From contig JANQJT010000041.1 of assembly GCA_028281485.1 (NCBI GenBank), positions 1-5,770 on the forward strand: a stretch of DNA of 5,770 nucleotides. Reading direction: 5' to 3'. The notes below the pieces were generated by a model. That model was given only the letters and a program-made list of their open reading frames with translations, was not told the origin of the DNA and did no database searches. Position 1 is the stretch's first letter. Every line of letters starts with the position of its first letter. Shown here piece by piece: positions 4,711 through 5,770 of this stretch. The position numbers and the translations under genes are program-made. The DNA is from Phycisphaeraceae bacterium. GTDB lineage: Bacteria > Planctomycetota > Phycisphaerae > Phycisphaerales > Zrk34.

Positions 4711-5770
4711 ATGACTGACCCCGAACAGCCGGCACAAACCCAGATCGACGAACAATTGGAGAAGGAGATCGCCGACGCCCTCGGCGATATGTCCGTGATG
4801 GACAACGTCTCCCAGCCGCCGCTGACCGAGCCGACGCCCGTGCGCCCCGGCGAGCACCAGATGGCCAAGGGATCGATCGTCGCCATCCACGACGACGACG
4901 TCTTCGTCGACATCGGCGGCAAGAGCCAGGGCATCGTCCCGCTCAGCCAGTTCGAGGATAAACCCGAGATCGGCGCCGAGATGGAGTTCGTCGTCGAGGG
5001 CCTGCTCGGCGACGAAGGCCTGGTCAAGCTCTCCCGCCAGGGCGCCGTCGAGAAGGCCACCTGGCAGACGCTCGAACGCGGCATGGTCGTCGAGGCGTTC
5101 GTCACCGGTTCGAACACCGGCGGCCTCGAGCTCAAGCTCGCCGGCCAGCGCGCGTTCATGCCCGCCAGCCAGATCGAGATGCACCGCATCGATGACTTCC
5201 ACGAGTTCCTCGGCAAGAAGGTCCAGTGCAAGGTGATCGAGCTCGACCGCCGCGGCAAGAAGATCGTGCTCTCCCGCCGCGCCGTCCTCGCCGAGCAACG
5301 CGAGGCCGCCAAGGCCGAGACCATGGCCAACATCAAGTCCGGCGACCTCATGGAAGGCACCGTCAGCTCCATCCAGCAGTACGGCGCGTTCATCGATCTC
5401 GGCGGCGTCGACGGCCTGGTGCACATCTCCGACCTGTCCTACCAACGCGTCGGCAAGGTCGAAGAGGTCGTCAAGGTCGGCGACAAGGTCCGCGTCAAGG
5501 TCATGTCGATCGATACGGAAAAGAACCGCATCTCCCTCAGCATGAAGGCCGCGGCCCCCAACCCGTGGGACTCTATCGCTACCCGCTACACCGTGGGCGA
5601 TCAGGTCACCGGCAACGTCGTCAAGCTCACCAAGTTCGGCGTATTCGTCGAGGTCGAGCCCGGCGTCGAGGGCCTGGTACCCATGGGCGAGCTGGGCTGG
5701 GGTCGCGTGCAGTCGGCCGGCGAGGTCGTCAAGAAGGGCGACGCCATCAGCGCCAAGGTCATCAAGGTCG
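4711..5770 (+). CDS. rpsA: 30S ribosomal protein S1, C-terminus beyond the right edge
   Basis: The frame is open for 353 codons from ATG 4711 to the edge. S1 is the RNA-binding ribosomal protein that helps load mRNA on the 30S subunit. Four tandem S1 (OB-fold) domains are visible: about 50-109 (IVAIHDDDVFVDIGGKSQG), 118-188 (VTGSNTGGLELKLAGQRAFM), 210-279 (GTVSSIQQYGAFIDLGG, then GLVHISDLS) and 293 to the edge (VTGNVVKLTKFGVFVEVEPG, then GLVPMGELGW). The first two are the more divergent, as is normal for the ribosome-binding part of S1, while domains 3 and 4 keep the full G-x-F-V/I-D/E-L and GLVHIS signature. A 49-residue acidic/polar N-terminal extension precedes domain 1. The ATG has only a weak CAGAG site 8 nt upstream with a T-rich spacer; weak sites are known for rpsA elsewhere. 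An in-frame TGA at 4693-4695 rules out a longer start. Confidence 0.95.
   Translation, partial: MTDPEQPAQTQIDEQLEKEIADALGDMSVMDNVSQPPLTEPTPVRPGEHQMAKGSIVAIHDDDVFVDIGGKSQGIVPLSQFEDKPEIGAEMEFVVEGLLGDEGLVKLSRQGAVEKATWQTLERGMVVEAFVTGSNTGGLELKLAGQRAFMPASQIEMHRIDDFHEFLGKKVQCKVIELDRRGKKIVLSRRAVLAEQREAAKAETMANIKSGDLMEGTVSSIQQYGAFIDLGGVDGLVHISDLSYQRVGKVEEVVKVGDKVRVKVMSIDTEKNRISLSMKAAAPNPWDSIATRYTVGDQVTGNVVKLTKFGVFVEVEPGVEGLVPMGELGWGRVQSAGEVVKKGDAISAKVIKV

Noticed and set aside
4570..5445. Two long minus-strand frames (291 and 265 codons) over 4570-5445
   Set aside because: They are antisense to rpsA, whose S1 domains are unambiguous; their products show the repetitive composition of a shadow frame.

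Overview
The window is GC-rich bacterial DNA with dense genes and high GC at third codon positions. The gene set (group-4-cysteine NuoB, FeoA/FeoB, multi-S1-domain ribosomal protein S1, an exported protein with a signal peptide) fits a Gram-negative-type bacterium. The FeoB form, with a long C-terminal half and an acidic stretch before the last helices, and the isolated nuoB remind me of Planctomycetota, perhaps the Phycisphaerae. That assignment is inference from memory and would need a search.

Layout: positions 1-913 (minus strand) hold the first 304 codons of a secreted protein whose C-terminal part reads as an HtrA/S1C trypsin-like domain; the rest lies beyond the left edge. Positions 914-1069 are intergenic and carry an imperfect direct repeat. 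Positions 1070-1624 (minus) encode NuoB of respiratory complex I, standing alone without nuoA or nuoC beside it. Positions 1625-1870 are a divergent control region: a nuoB promoter on the minus strand, a 61-bp inverted repeat, and a near-consensus sigma-70-type promoter for feoA overlapped by a Fur-box-like dyad. Positions 1871-4539 are a compact ferrous iron uptake operon: feoA, an intercistronic stem-loop, feoB, and a 53-residue single-helix membrane protein of the FeoB-associated type. Positions 4540-4710 form the leader of rpsA, with a candidate promoter and a stable stem-loop. From 4711 to the right edge runs the first 353 codons of rpsA.

Functionally, the centre of the window is the Feo system: FeoB is the GTP-driven Fe(II) permease, FeoA a small cytosolic partner, and the small membrane protein a probable accessory. 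The dyad over the feoA -10 box suggests iron-responsive repression. The flanking genes are housekeeping (nuoB, rpsA) or envelope quality control (HtrA-like). I found no mobile element, CRISPR array, tRNA or rRNA. I see no convincing new multi-gene system; the least ordinary parts are the unusual HtrA-like protein, the nuoB/feoA control region, the small Feo protein and the rpsA leader.
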